A stretch of DNA of 64,000 nucleotides from Brachynemurus nebulosus (lineage: Eukaryota; Arthropoda; Insecta; Neuroptera; Myrmeleontidae): positions 27,319,608-27,383,607 of the forward strand of contig JAPWDM010000005.1 in the NCBI GenBank assembly GCA_035578155.1, given 5' to 3'. The first letter of the stretch is position 1. Each line of letters opens with the position of its first letter. Shown one piece after another: positions 48,043 through 52,938 of the stretch. The position numbers and the translations under genes are program-made. The notes under the pieces were generated by a model, which had not been told where the DNA came from, made no database searches, and saw nothing but the letters and a program-made list of their open reading frames with translations.

Positions 48043-50255
48043 GTATAAATAAATAAAATGAATTATATAATTCAATTTATACAAATAAAAATTATATGAG
48101 AATTTTCTGTTATTTTATTTTTTAATTTTTTCTCGTTCCAATAAGAATATTCCTATTGTCATTAAAAACGCAACTTATTTTCATTAAAAAAATTCATTCA
48201 AGTGAATTAGCTAAATTCTAAATAATTAACAACACATTTTTTAAAAACTTTCACGTATTATTGTATTAACAAGAAATTTTATCTAAAATCTAGTACAATA
48301 TTACTCTTGTATTTAAATTAGTACTCTGTGAGTAAAATCATATCGTGTACATCTCTACGATACGATGATTCTAGCATACATAGTTTATAGTCAGTAATAG
48401 CGTTCGGTATACATCGTATATATCCTTCACCCTTCTCTCAAGAACACGGAAAGTGAGACAGGAATATACAAATATCTCCAAAGTAAGACAAAAGTTCTTC
48501 AAAACAAGTGTAATGTTCTTAAAAGTAAGAGCAAGACACTTTGGCTAGGTGCGGTACGAATAGGCCCATTGTAATAAGTACTCAGTTTGAAAAAATCAAA
48601 CGCAGTATTTGAAAAAAATAAATAAAAATAAAAAATAAAAAACAGAAAAATTATGCACAAACAGCAACCAGATAAACTAACATATTATATATTTGTCCAC
48701 CTTGAGCGCTGTAGTCGAATTTCGTATTCCTTCCAAGCAAAAGCTCATAGCCCATACCGTCAAAAGTTTGGTTATTAGCACGTGAAATCATTTTTCTTAA
48801 CTTTTTTTAAATCATTCTGAATACGGTACTTGATTGTGTTTAAAATTCTGTGAATTATCATTACGTATGTTTGATTTTAACGGTGAAACGCAAAAATATT
48901 TGATAATTATTTAGAACAATAGCGATTCAAATTATCAAAAAGGCGCCATTTCGTAAAAATGACGTAACATTTTGTAAACAGATATGTCCATTTTGATCGG
49001 CGAAGTGAAATTGCGTATTAGTTTTAATATACAGTAATATAATAGTAATCGATCAGAATTCAAATAAATGTTTGCGTTTAACATTTTATAAAAATATAAT
49101 CATAGTTTTGAGGTTATAAAGATTAACACTGACGTTTGTTTGTCTTCAAATTTGTGACGTTATTACAGTGAGCTGATTTTTATAGAATTTATCGAAAATA
49201 AAAGAATCACTTAACTGATACGGCATAACAAGGCTTTTAGAAGATTTTTTTACATTTTAGTCAAGTACTCTATCTCCGTAAGCGTTTGTAGATGGATGCT
49301 ATGACGTTACACACCTACTCTATCCTTCCCCGCACCGCAGTTTTTTTCTTTATATCCATACTATATAACGGTAGTGAACGTCTTAAACGAAATTATGTTA
49401 CACCATTTTTTTGGGGAATATTTTTAGGTATTTGGTGCATATTGTTCATCGCGATGGTGTGAACGCAATTTGAAGGACGATCGAGGCAATCGACAAGCGT
49501 ATTTTGGAACTGGTGAAACCTTTTTATTTTCATTGTATCCAGAACGTGCCAAATATCCATGGGTCGGTATGGAAGGCGATAAAAATTTGGGACATGGATG
49601 TGAACTGTTTATGGCCGCCGATTCAAAAATGATCACAATTGGTGGAGGGTAAGTGTCAAATTCCGCGTCAGTTAATTTTCAAAATATCCAAGAAAAATCG
49701 TGGAATCGTCAGTTCGTCAGTCATATAAATAATATAAATTTATATTAATAGATTTGAACGTTACTTTATGGTATTCCATATTTGTAAATAATAAACAAAT
49801 ATTTTTGCGTAGTAAAATATTTGTTTATTATTTACAAATATAAATTCAGTTATAATTTACTGTGCGTCTGTAAGAGAAACATTAAAGAATTACCTACCTT
49901 AAACGCCCAAATCGTTAGAGATGGCATCTCTGCTGGGGAATCCAGCTGTATTTACCACTATATATAGCAGTAGCGGTATGGTCCGTATTGAAATATAGAC
50001 AATTACATCAGTGAGTGAGCGCTGCGTATATGTTATAAGTTTCGAATATATAACTTACTTGAATTGGGATACATAACGCATTTGGCAAATTAAAAATGCA
50101 AATTTTTTTTCAGGGAAGGTCATGCCATTTGGATGGATGAGAATATACGCTATGGGAAAACGGATCGTTGCACCACGTTCAATAATCCACCATTGTGCCC
50201 TGGAGGCGATTTTGAAATTCGTGTACTCGAGGTGTATGGATTCGCTGGCGCTTGA
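8022..50255 (+). CDS. sky: skywalker / TBC1D24 orthologue, 3' seven coding exons (5' part missing)
   Basis: Seven exons (8022-8146, 22944-23096, 35626-35979, 40330-40416, 42550-42708, 49428-49648, 50114-50255) join in one frame with GT/AG borders into 412 residues plus stop. The first three give the C-terminal half of a TBC domain (Rab GTPase-activating fold), the fourth a linker, and the last three a TLDc domain ending DFEIRVLEVYGFAGA. The TBC-TLDc order is the signature of skywalker in flies and TBC1D24 in vertebrates, which regulate endosomal sorting and Rab GTPases of synaptic vesicles, with the TBC domain binding phosphoinositides. Compared with the roughly 560-600 residues of the family, about 150-190 N-terminal residues are missing; their exons are probably left of the window. 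Introns carry most of the transposons listed here. Identification is secure; isoform structure is not determined. Confidence 0.93.
8349..9284. mobile_element. MITE with GGCTACACGAGCG termini
   Basis: Inverted ends GGCTACACGAGCGTTTTTTA and its complement are about 25 bp. Sub-terminal repeats of GCGTTAA and TTTCCGCTCAAAA occur at both sides, and a partial extra copy of the right end follows at 9285-9345. A hAT-like element (8623-9067) sits inside. Target duplication not resolved. Confidence 0.65.
8623..9067. mobile_element. hAT-like MITE with CAGGGCCGGC end
   Basis: The left end CAGGGCCGGCTTTACC and right end (inverted CAGGTCGGATTTACC) are typical hAT-type termini with sub-terminal GCGCCC/GGCGCC blocks. 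Flanking octamers ATTATACC and ATTTACCC match only partly, so the target duplication is decayed or shifted. Nested in the 8349-9284 element. Related termini occur at 32484-34022. Confidence 0.6.
9963..10060. repeat. Partial copy of the 99-bp dyad foldback family
   Basis: Shares ATAGATTTGAGTGTTACTTT, ATTCCATATTTG and the TTTGCAAAAATATTACTTTT segment with 11522-12000, but only one arm is present. Confidence 0.55.
10616..11079. mobile_element. MITE with ATACCRTGTGAGTTTTTTGA termini
   Basis: The ends (10616-10655 and 11035-11079) are about 40-bp inverted repeats sharing GTGAGTTTTTTGAGAGTTGC. The ORF inside has no recognisable domain. A truncated relative lies at 775-905. Class unknown; no clear target-site duplication. 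Confidence 0.65.
11522..12000. mobile_element. Foldback element with tandem 99-bp units carrying a dyad
   Basis: After the family's terminal block, units starting with an ACTTTGCAAAATACC-type motif recur at 11585, 11684 and 11783 (period 99), with a fourth, shortened one at 11880. Each unit contains the palindrome AAACAGAATTCTGTTT. From about 11905 the unit runs in reverse and the terminal block returns inverted near 12000. This is the layout of foldback transposons. ORFs across it on both strands are by-products of the repeat and I do not take them as genes. Confidence 0.75.
13636..14070 (+). pseudogene. Degenerate mariner transposase with its 5' terminus
   Basis: The left end TTAGGGGAAGGGCGGAAAGT plus AATGTCGTTTTTG resembles mariner termini. 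Downstream, plus-strand frames give pieces of a mariner transposase in order: IVEELSNTLNQSWSTVQEY, SKAGV.LPHNLS..NKANQS, GDEKWVLYDNSKHERR (the aspartate at 13918-13920 is the second catalytic position), then WSIRGIIHFEVLKPRQTV. Several frameshifts, internal stops and a deletion of the region before IVEEL make it inactive. A 149-codon open frame on the opposite strand (13580-14029) is a shadow. The 3' end is lost close to the next MITE. Confidence 0.8.
14078..14436. mobile_element. Foldback MITE with GGCCGGGCGCACATTGAGAC termini
   Basis: Both halves are inverted copies over about 150 bp: the outer GGCCGGGCGCACATTGAG, then GTTAACGCAGGCAGGGCAG, and inner GCAGAGCAGAGCAG repeats meeting CTGCTCTGCTCTGC. 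Flanks TTA and ATA could be an imperfect 3-bp duplication, as in PIF/Harbinger elements. GC-rich against its surroundings. No coding function. Confidence 0.75.
15311..15682. mobile_element. Tc1/mariner-type MITE with CAGTCGACTCTCG end
   Basis: Termini CAGTCGACTCTCGTTAATTC and, inverted, CACTCCACTCTCGTAAATTC are flanked by TA at 15309-15310 and 15683-15684. The internal sequence repeats GAATTxxCGAGTGTTTGA-type stretches and a 30-bp direct duplication around 15380-15440. 372 bp, non-coding. Confidence 0.8.
16156..17211 (+). mobile_element. Probable PIF/Harbinger element carrying a MADF ORF
   Basis: Inverted ends AAGGGCCTTTTAGACGGTCA with sub-terminal CAGTTTCAGT-rich sequence are about 40 bp. 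The GGGCC-type end and the MADF/Myb-like ORF inside fit PIF/Harbinger, whose elements carry a second, DNA-binding protein besides the transposase. The transposase ORF is absent. A 3-bp target duplication could not be confirmed. Confidence 0.65.
16421..16896 (+). pseudogene. Frameshifted MADF-domain protein of a transposon
   Basis: An ATG at 16421 opens 56 codons (MSNKDHDFVVEFIKINNTL...REAAYTLLLKKYKEYGGKSL) that stop at 16591; the domain resumes in another frame from 16585 (VKSKINSLCSAHNKEDKKVK...AGTGEVYKPSLWYYDLLSF) and runs to 16896. Together they match the MADF fold of three tryptophan/aromatic-rich helices: ...F...W...Y......A...L...Y, then VKSKINSL, then PSLWYYDLLSFV. A small deletion at the junction is the simplest explanation. 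In PIF/Harbinger elements such proteins assist transposase entry into the nucleus or DNA binding (family knowledge). A domesticated host copy is unlikely here given the frameshift and the flanking inverted repeats. Confidence 0.7.
18951..19391. mobile_element. MITE with CTACACGATGCTACGAAC termini
   Basis: The ends CTACACGATGCTACGAAC (18957) and its inverse (19368-19385) are followed by CCTTCCAAC-type sub-terminal sequence with multiple TCGAACGTTTGA motifs on both sides. ORFs in both directions are palindrome by-products. Target duplication not resolved. Confidence 0.65.
19672..20000. repeat. Dispersed repeat/MITE, copy A
   Basis: Almost the whole segment recurs inverted at 30946-31276 and in part at 3320-3523. 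Ends carry CTCTTTAAA and TTTAAAAGAG in inverse orientation. It includes GACGAGTTAACTCGTC (a dyad), GGTACAGGTGCCGCCATCTG and GGCAGTAAAAAGTCCGGCAT. Non-coding. Confidence 0.7.
20699..20903. mobile_element. hAT-like MITE, uninterrupted 205-bp copy
   Basis: Ends CAGGGGTGGCCAACCC and, inverted, CAGGGGTGGTCAACCC; 8-bp flanks ACTTAGAT (20691-20698) and ACTTACAT (20904-20911) differ at one base. It is the empty-site relative of the interrupted copy at 4515-6529. Confidence 0.85.
21290..21500. repeat. Dispersed repeat shared with 56205-56600 and 63860-64000
   Basis: Shares TTATAGTTTAAAGACGGTTG, the ATTTATCATAAGTTA stretch, and the GACACAAATGACAGGTGAAA / TTTGACGTACCA block with the other two places. 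No ORF and no clear termini. Confidence 0.55.
21884..22850. mobile_element. Pogo-like MITE interrupted by its own relative
   Basis: Ends CAGTGGAACCTTTTTTTATG and, inverted, CAACTGAACCATTTTTTATG with GCGGT following; flanked by TA (21882-21883 and 22851-22852). A relative (22193-22725) is inserted inside. Internal sequence has no transposase. Relatives at 28410-28889 and 37208-38814. Confidence 0.8.
22193..22725. mobile_element. Nested pogo-like MITE
   Basis: Ends CAGCTGAACTTGTTTTTGTG and, inverted, CAGCTGAATTCTTTTTATGC, flanked by TA (22191-22192 and 22726-22727). Around 22300-22350 there is a further copy of the terminal motif, so this element is itself rearranged. Confidence 0.75.
22944..23096 (+). 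CDS. sky: sky exon (TBC domain)
   Basis: Acceptor TTTATTTCAG, donor GTATGT, 51 codons in phase 0: KSAATHISRHCTGSRVAVER...FMDWIWWILHGLPF...MDCFLHEGIK. The W..WIL.GLP....R..D.FL.EG pattern is the conserved late TBC motif, where vertebrate TBC1D24 has WQRWLFGELP and DVFLVEGYKV. Confidence 0.93.
23459..24628. mobile_element. hAT-like element with internal duplication and nested MITE
   Basis: Left end CAGTGATTCCCATAGTGGGG and right end (inverted CAGTGTTTCTCAAAC) are flanked by perfect 8-bp duplications CTCTAAAC (23451-23458, 24629-24636). The first ~90 bp recur from 24448 together with the flanking TAAGGCTCTAAAC, so the left end is present twice. A second hAT-like MITE (23540-24388) interrupts the first copy. 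Non-coding. Confidence 0.88.
23540..24388. mobile_element. Nested hAT-like MITE with CAGGGCTG termini
   Basis: Ends CAGGGCTGGAATAAATGG and, inverted, CAGGGCTGAGAACTATTT; perfect 8-bp duplication CTATTTTC at 23532-23539 and 24389-24396. The sub-terminal 100-150 bp on each side consist of degenerate ATTTAAAATAxAAAATGG units, which may be binding sites. The centre is AT-rich without coding. Confidence 0.9.
25871..28331. mobile_element. piggyBac-like element carrying a nested TA-element
   Basis: Termini CCCTAGAATCATACGTACTC and the inverted CCCTA/GAATCATACGT are flanked by TTAA (25867-25870, 28332-28335). The CCCTAGAA start and TTAA target are piggyBac hallmarks. Sub-terminal GTCGTTTTGACG-like motifs followed by GATGTATGATTAAC occur on both sides (25897, 26045-26075, 26728-26758). 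The native element is only about 0.92 kb; the rest is the inner element 26787-28326. No transposase. Confidence 0.85.
26787..28326. mobile_element. Inner element with CACGGAAAAAAAG termini
   Basis: Short inverted ends CACGGAAAAAAAGAGTTTAG and, inverted, CACGGAAAAAAAGAATTAT; flanked by TA (26785-26786 and 28327-28328). AAATAAAATTTxxTTTG-type repeats lie near both ends. The longest ORF (26966-27196) has no recognisable domain. The TA target suggests the Tc1/mariner superfamily. Confidence 0.75.
28410..28889. mobile_element. Pogo-like MITE
   Basis: Ends CAGTATAACCTTTTTTATGC and, inverted, CAGTATAACTTTTTTTGTAT; left flank TA (28408-28409), right flank CA in place of TA. Internal blocks such as TCTTGTCTAGAAAAGTAACTTCT are shared with 22390-22440 and 38755-38790. 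Confidence 0.75.
28900..29260. mobile_element. Foldback MITE
   Basis: Arms of about 90 bp (28970-29060 and 29105-29190) are inverted copies containing TTTGGCGCAGTGATATTTTA and AAAAAAAAGGTCAACACT. Outer ends GGCCGGATCTAG and CTAGGTCCG are also inverted. Three ORFs across it come from the hairpin and are not taken as genes. Confidence 0.65.
29525..30143. mobile_element. MITE with GGGCCATTCTTTTTAAAACC termini
   Basis: Inverted ends (GGGCCATTCTTTTTAAAACC and GGGCTATTCTTTTTAAAACC) are flanked by TA (29523-29524 and 30144-30145). Further in, CTGACTATCACAGATTTTTT and its inverse extend the symmetry to about 90 bp at each end. 619 bp, non-coding. Confidence 0.8.
30683..30699. repeat. (TG)n short microsatellite
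   Basis: A run of about eight TG dinucleotides in intron DNA. Confidence 0.85.
30946..31276. repeat. Dispersed repeat/MITE, copy B (inverted relative to 19672-20000)
   Basis: Near-complete inverse match to copy A, including TGCCGGACTTTTTACTGCCA, CTAGGAATTTACAAAAAAT and GACGAGTTAACTCGTC. It lacks a short segment that copy A has around 19770-19780. Ends carry TTAACTCTTTTAAA and TTTAAAGAGTTAA. Confidence 0.7.
31394..31693. mobile_element. Foldback MITE with GGTACCATCACAGTGTGATC termini
   Basis: Nearly the whole 300 bp is one palindrome: GGTACCATCACAGTGTGATCGGCCGAAAA at the left returns inverted at the right, and GGATGGATAGGATAGGAG pairs with CTCCATCCTATCCATCC. The centre is an AT-rich spacer. 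No coding. Confidence 0.75.
32484..34022. mobile_element. hAT-like element, 1.54 kb, with CAGAGCCGGTTCTAG end
   Basis: Ends CAGAGCCGGTTCTAGGGTTT and, inverted, CAGCGCCGGATAAAGGGGC, with GGCGCCCC blocks next to both, and a perfect 8-bp duplication GTAGAACT (32476-32483, 34023-34030). A 150-bp tandem duplication lies inside (33266-33555). No transposase ORF remains. Confidence 0.88.
33266..33555. repeat. Tandem duplication, period about 150 bp
   Basis: Two adjacent copies start TTTGCACCAAGGGGCATAAC and ATTGCACCAAGTGGTGTAAC and share TTATGCAGTTTGGTTCCTAG and GTAACGGTAGCxACGCCGCT. It lies in the hAT-like element; no reading frame is kept through both. Confidence 0.8.
34508..35405. mobile_element. 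piggyBac-type MITE, 0.9 kb
   Basis: Inverted ends GGGGGACCACTAGTGTGAC and, inverted, GGGGGGACCACTAGTATGAC are flanked by TTAA at 34504-34507 and 35406-35409, the piggyBac target. The minus-strand ORF at 35030-35335 (101 aa, lysine-rich) and its opposite-strand shadow have no recognisable domain. Confidence 0.8.
35626..35979 (+). CDS. sky: sky exon (end of TBC domain)
   Basis: Acceptor TTCAATTACAG, donor GTAATT, 118 codons in phase 0. It begins VFYRVAMAILLLFHKH, matching the VLYRVALAILKFFHK segment of vertebrate TBC1D24, and contains LPVTPAKLLRTAFGIRALSS and a serine/arginine-rich stretch (LVRSRSSDNLPTSQSQVN) before TLTIRE. The RSRSSDN stretch is a possible phosphorylation site (inference). 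Confidence 0.95.
36780..37033. mobile_element. Short MITE with TCGCGCG termini, copy 2
   Basis: Ends TCGCGCGTACTCTTTCTCAA and, inverted, the same; flanks TA (36778-36779, 37034-37035). The core matches the copy at 6209-6460 (AAAAACTGCATGTTTTAGGA, TTAAATATTGTATTTATATA). 254 bp, non-coding. Confidence 0.85.
37468..38495. mobile_element. Foldback element with CAGGGSCGTMGGTAA termini
   Basis: The left end CAGGGCCGTAGGTAATATT and the inverted right end CAGGGGCGTCGGTAAACTTT are centred on 37981, the same point as the symmetry centre of the internal 103-bp array, so the array forms the arms of this element. The hAT-like CAGGG end is suggestive, but flanking octamers do not match. No ORF of note. 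Confidence 0.65.
37598..38259. repeat. Head-to-head array of 103-bp units with heat-shock-element-like cores
   Basis: Cores of the form TTCnnGAAnnTTC start at 37598, 37701, 37804 and 37907; the inverse form GAAnnTTCnnGAA starts at 38041, 38144 and 38247 (the last with one change in the middle triplet). Every step within each half is exactly 103 bp. The sequence beside the core, GTCAACTAGCAAAGATATTC, is also kept; the rest of each unit has diverged more. An eighth, shortened unit is visible near 38330. The core fits the three-box binding site of heat shock factor. Confidence 0.9.
40330..40416 (+). CDS. sky: sky exon (linker between TBC and TLDc)
   Basis: 87 nt (29 codons) with donor GTGAGT and an acceptor CAG after TTTTTGTCTGTTTTGCTGCT, phase 0 on both sides: GAHSPGPRALSMGMYPIQSI then KSRILDQED. 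Because both borders are phase 0 it could be skipped without frameshift. The acceptor choice rests on phase fit with the preceding exon; the coding end is firm. Confidence 0.85.
40417..42549 (+). other. sky intron, 2.1 kb
   Basis: Donor GTGAGT, acceptor CATCTATAG. It holds a (TA)n tract and, at 41905-42130, a stretch with ACCCCGGCCACAAAAAAAT and CCCCCCCCCACCCTCCGTGG that looks like repeat debris. 40417-41835 shows nothing else. Confidence 0.8.
41836..41900. repeat. (TA)n microsatellite, ~65 bp
   Basis: Uninterrupted TA run in a sky intron. Confidence 0.95.
42550..42708 (+). CDS. sky: sky exon (start of TLDc domain)
   Basis: Acceptor CATCTATAG, donor GTTAGT, 53 codons in phase 0: LFTLWSWLPVRITMYQPVLL, YTTEEHGCSLTTFYVRVEQH, EPTLLMIKTCNNE. 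This is the first strand set of the TLDc fold (compare WSWVPERF...LLFSSLQHGYSL and HEPTLLLIKT in human TBC1D24). Confidence 0.95.
42925..43615. mobile_element. Foldback element, copy 2 (inverted relative to 1410-2095)
   Basis: The palindromic half is at 42940-43230 and the tail runs to about 43615, matching copy 1 read on the opposite strand. ATTTTAATCGGTTAATTTAC, CTAATCAGACATAACTATGG and ATAAAAGCTTTTAAAAACTG are shared landmarks. Palindromes in both copies share the middle, so the fold is a family property. Confidence 0.75.
43722..43862. mobile_element. Small palindromic MITE with AGCCCCTATACCCGAACGCG arm
   Basis: Arms of about 43 bp (43722-43765 and 43817-43862) are near-perfect inverse copies containing CGAACGCGTTCAATACTCGA. 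Partial arm copies follow at 43900-43970. The arm itself contains the dyad CGAACGCGTTCG at near spacing. Confidence 0.7.
44646..46119 (-). mobile_element. 5'-truncated R4/Dong-like non-LTR retrotransposon, copy A
   Basis: Minus-strand element: coding part 46119-44848, then a 3' untranslated part to 44646, bordered on both sides by ATT/TAA repeats (44622-44645 and 46121-46134). Dong-type elements are known to target TAA repeats, and the restriction-like endonuclease fits that clade. The reverse transcriptase and everything 5' of it are missing, as expected from incomplete target-primed reverse transcription. Confidence 0.8.
44848..46119 (-). CDS. C-terminal fragment of R4/Dong-clade retrotransposon protein (zinc knuckle and endonuclease)
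   Basis: The frame is open from 46119 (just after a TAA) to the stop at 44848, about 423 codons, with no proper start codon because the 5' part is lost; the first residues are ASHAWLSQGSLFPETEGFML. A CX2CX8HX4C knuckle (CRRCHSKPETIQHITAAC) is followed by a PD-(D/E)XK-type endonuclease: NRPDITF, then LIDIAVP and KLEKYADL. These cut the target DNA in R2/R4/Dong-type elements. The last ~170 residues are a low-complexity tail rich in Thr, His and Pro ending in basic motifs. The fragment is intact but cannot work alone. Open frames on the opposite strand are shadows. Confidence 0.8.
   Translation of the reverse strand, partial: ASHAWLSQGSLFPETEGFMLAIQDQVIHTKNYSKYILRDSSITSDSCRRCHSKPETIQHITAACTQLAQSEYKHRHDQVGKIIYQKLAVKHHLITDKTPYYKLTPKVVAENDSCRLYWDRSIITDKTINHNRPDITFIMKQTKTTYLIDIAVPNTHNLQKTHAVKLEKYADLAAEIKQQWRMEHVHIVPIVLSATGVIPHTLHNSLSLLGLPKYTYVTMQKAVIINTCRIVRKFLSNTNPTAICESTRSASTPSEPSTVSEQHTDTHFTDTQHTYINTQYANTETQTPNTHTDPDSSDGEGGSTNCRTVTVTALVHNPPQLNNTQGPSTSVPSKRAIPGTPDLNEQFDEPEHIYTKKRKIERHIHTHTRTHTQTQTVLSLPSVPNPTYSLRTRKRTRHSQPSVIEPTSTLPQKSRRTNQYTPK
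46140..46434 (-). mobile_element. R4/Dong-like 3' end, copy B (very short)
   Basis: An apparently identical 295-bp copy of 44646-44940: the 3' untranslated part and the last ~30 codons. It lies just upstream of copy A in the element's orientation, separated by a short AAT run, and begins at a long ATT tract (46440-46500). Confidence 0.85.
46440..46500. repeat. (ATT)n microsatellite in the left arm
   Basis: About 20 ATT units. Its partner in the right arm is the (AAT)n run at 47996-48041; shorter remnants at 44622-44645 and 46121-46134 bound the retrotransposon copies. Confidence 0.95.
46887..47767. mobile_element. Element in the loop of the long inverted repeat
   Basis: Inverted ends AAGCCCGTTACACACG and AAGCCGGTTACACACG with TA flanks (46885-46886, 47768-47769). 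The interior holds an A-rich tract (47120-47170) and an ORF (47434-47775) with no recognisable domain. A stretch at 47305-47340 matches the SINE-like sequence at 6870-6910. Confidence 0.65.
49428..49648 (+). CDS. sky: sky exon (TLDc domain core)
   Basis: Acceptor ATTTTTAG, donor GTAAGT, 221 nt, ends in phase 2. Encodes VFGAYCSSRWCERN, then QAYFGTGETFLFSLYPERAK and LGHGCELFMAADSKMITIGG. The FGAY...W, FGTGE.F.F and I.GGG motifs are the TLDc core. Confidence 0.97.
49750..49846. repeat. Short hairpin of the 99-bp dyad foldback family
   Basis: The family's terminal block ATAGATTTGAACGTTACTTT leads into AATAATAAACAAATATTTTT and straight back inverted. Only the terminal block remains, with the dyad units deleted. 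It sits in the 465-bp last intron of sky (49649-50113). Confidence 0.7.
50114..50255 (+). CDS. sky: sky last coding exon (end of TLDc, stop)
   Basis: Acceptor TTTTTTTCAG; the first base completes a glycine codon; then EGHAIWMDENIRYGKTDRCT, TFNNPPLCPGGDFEIRVLEV and YGFAGA with TGA at 50253-50255. The C-terminal TFNN.PLC...F.I..LEVYGF is the final TLDc strand set. Confidence 0.97.
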
Positions 50256-52938
50256 ATTGTTTTATCAGATATTAATTTAGTAGTAGTGTCTCAATTTAAT
50301 ACAAAAACAACGGCTATATTCATTGTATTGTATCATTTTTCTGTCATAATCAACGAGAGACCAGAGCAAAAAAGTAATGCGCATGTGTTATTGAAGATGT
50401 TATTTATATATTATAACGAGTTATTTAAATTAAATGTGTTTTTAAAAATAGTATCGAATCAAGGGGAATCCCCGACTCCGAACATCGATTTGTTTTTAAC
50501 TAATACGCAACTCTCAAAATATGCGTGAAATTTTGAAACAAATTGATGTGTCTAATGTTTGTAGACACTCGTCTTGTACGAAATAAAAATGTCACAAGAG
50601 ATAAAGGCTGTCCATTCTTCAATGAAAAGTGAAAATTTGTTTATAATTAGAGATTTTTTTTAAAAATGATAAGTATTGTTAAATTTTCTTTTTGTTATTT
50701 ATTATTGGGATAAAAAAATGTTTTAAATAATAAAAAAAGAAACACGATATAATTTGTTATATATATTTGTGGTATATATTATTATAAATTAATTTAATAA
50801 AAATACAAAATTAGCATCGAAGAGTTAATTCCAATTCCAGAACAAATACGAAAAAAACGAACTTATTCTGTTTGGATGTGTCAACTTATTTTGATAAAAA
50901 TTTATCAATTTTATAAAGAAAAAATATTACAAATATTGACTCTTACAAATAAATTCAAGCTTCTCAGAATGGAATTTAGTGATAGATTTGTGCGCATGCG
51001 CATGACATGTGCACTTGTTTCATATGTTAGAAGACTGAATTGTATATTTGTAGGTTATATAACCTAATATTTATTTGGAAGATTCAGTATATGTATAAAA
51101 AAAATTTATATTTCTAGTGATAGGACACAAATGTCTTTCGAAAAATTTATGAAAACTCCATAAGGCCTTACGTTAATTTATTACTAGTTTATTTACGAAA
51201 TAGTTTAAAAATGTAGTAACTTTGAACGCGGAATTTCTTGACCAAAACCGCACAACTTGTTTTATAGTTATACGTAGCCATTTTTGTATTTATTTGGAAA
51301 AATTGAAATTTTGAGTCTAGTTAACTAAGCTATAAGGACGATATATAGATTTAATTTTTTTTCAAAATCCTTTAAGTTTATAACAAAATGCCTTGGTGTA
51401 TCATGACATACAAATCCAACTTGCAACATAATGTAAATTTATCTTTAAATATCAAAAATTGTATTAAACATAGCTTTTGCTTTCAACTAGCGCTAATTTA
51501 TTTTTTGTTAAAAAGCAACGAACATTATAAAAAAAAAAATTACAAAATGATCAAAAAGTCCGCTGTTTTGTGTCCCAGTGAAATTTTTTGTCAAATATAC
51601 GTACTTTTGTCATAAATTTCAACCATATAAAATTTTTTTTTAAAAAAATACACTAAATAATTCATAATCTTTTTGTTCATTTTGTAAATTTAAAATTAAA
51701 ATTTTTATTAAAATAATTAGCATCCGATTATTATTAATTTAGATGTATCGATTGTGATTACGAAAGTGAAATGTGTTTTCAAGATAATGGATACGAATGA
51801 TTTAATCGATTAATCGAAGGTTCATATTAATTTATATGATTTATCTTGATCATAAAACTAAATTAAAGTATTAATAAAAAAGACCATTCAAGTTAAATTG
51901 TATAAATTCTGTGAAAAAAAAGCCTGAAAAAATGTAGTTATATTTCCTACCGGCTGCGCCACTTTATTTAAAAAGATAAATTCGCTTTTTTTGCGCTATC
52001 GCTTTTTATTAAAAATATATCATTTGAATCTGTTACTTGTAAACCCACCAAAACTTTCTACTGTACCTGTTTTTTTGAAAATATTGTGTAATTATTAATT
52101 ATTCGTAAAAAAAATTTTGGTTAGTTAAAAAATAAGTAATTATTGTAAAATTAGTAATTATTATAAATGTACGTAATTATGTTATGAACAGTTTAATTTT
52201 ATTTACAATAATTAAAGAAAAAGATATTAAAACAATTTTAAGAGTATTTCTTCGTATATAAAATAGACAATTTTCTAATCGTAAATGTGAATTCGTGTTC
52301 AGAAATTAAAAGGAATAAAAATTAATTGCCCAAACAAACTTCAAAAAGAACAATTAATTTTTGTTCTTTTTAATTCAAATAATTTTTGAAAAATAAGCAA
52401 TGAGACTTTCAGAAGTCAATAATTTAAACGTTCTTAATTCGTAGATATCATAACCCCAGGATGTTCACATTATTCTTCAAATTAGTGTTGTACAATAAAC
52501 CATCAATGTTTGTTTAAAAAAAAAGTATTTAAAAAAAAAAGTCCGCCATATTTATTTTAATACCCCCATTTCCTTTCCACTATCAACGTAAAAGAGGATT
52601 TATAGGAATAAAGAAGGTAAATAAGAAAATAAAACCAGTAATAGTTACTGTTTTATAACTTGTATTTGAGTTTGTCACACTTTAACAATTAATAAATTTA
52701 ATTAATGTTAAAAATTGGTAAGATTATGAAAATATTTTATTAATTATAAATTACTAAAGGTACCTTTTTTAGTGGACAATATGTATGGAAAAATCGAAAA
52801 ATTATTTTTCAAATATCGTTTTCATAATTTGCGACTGAAAAGTTAAATTATATTTATGTTCAGTTTCATTATTTATTTGTTAAAAATATGTCAAGTTATG
52901 TCAATTTTTTTGCCAAAATTAATAATTAGGGTGGATTA

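Larger units (their letters stand above)
44093..48568. mobile_element. Long inverted-repeat element, 4.5 kb, PIF/Harbinger-like ends
   Basis: Ends GGGCCTATTCGTACCGCACC are inverted and the flanks ATT/ATT may be a 3-bp duplication. The arms (left 44093-44645 continued at 46440-46680; right 47822-48568) match over about 740 bp with very few differences. Each arm contains an ATT/TAA microsatellite; the left one has been interrupted by R4/Dong-like retrotransposon copies. The loop (46680-47820) contains another element. A foldback relative lies at 62363-62706. No transposase ORF. Confidence 0.8.
42709..49427 (+). other. sky intron, 6.7 kb, with the long inverted repeat
   Basis: Donor GTTAGT, acceptor ATTTTTAG. 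Contains the foldback element at 42925, a small MITE at 43722 and the 4.5-kb inverted-repeat element 44093-48568 with its retrotransposon insertions. In 48570-49427 nothing is recognised. Confidence 0.8.
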
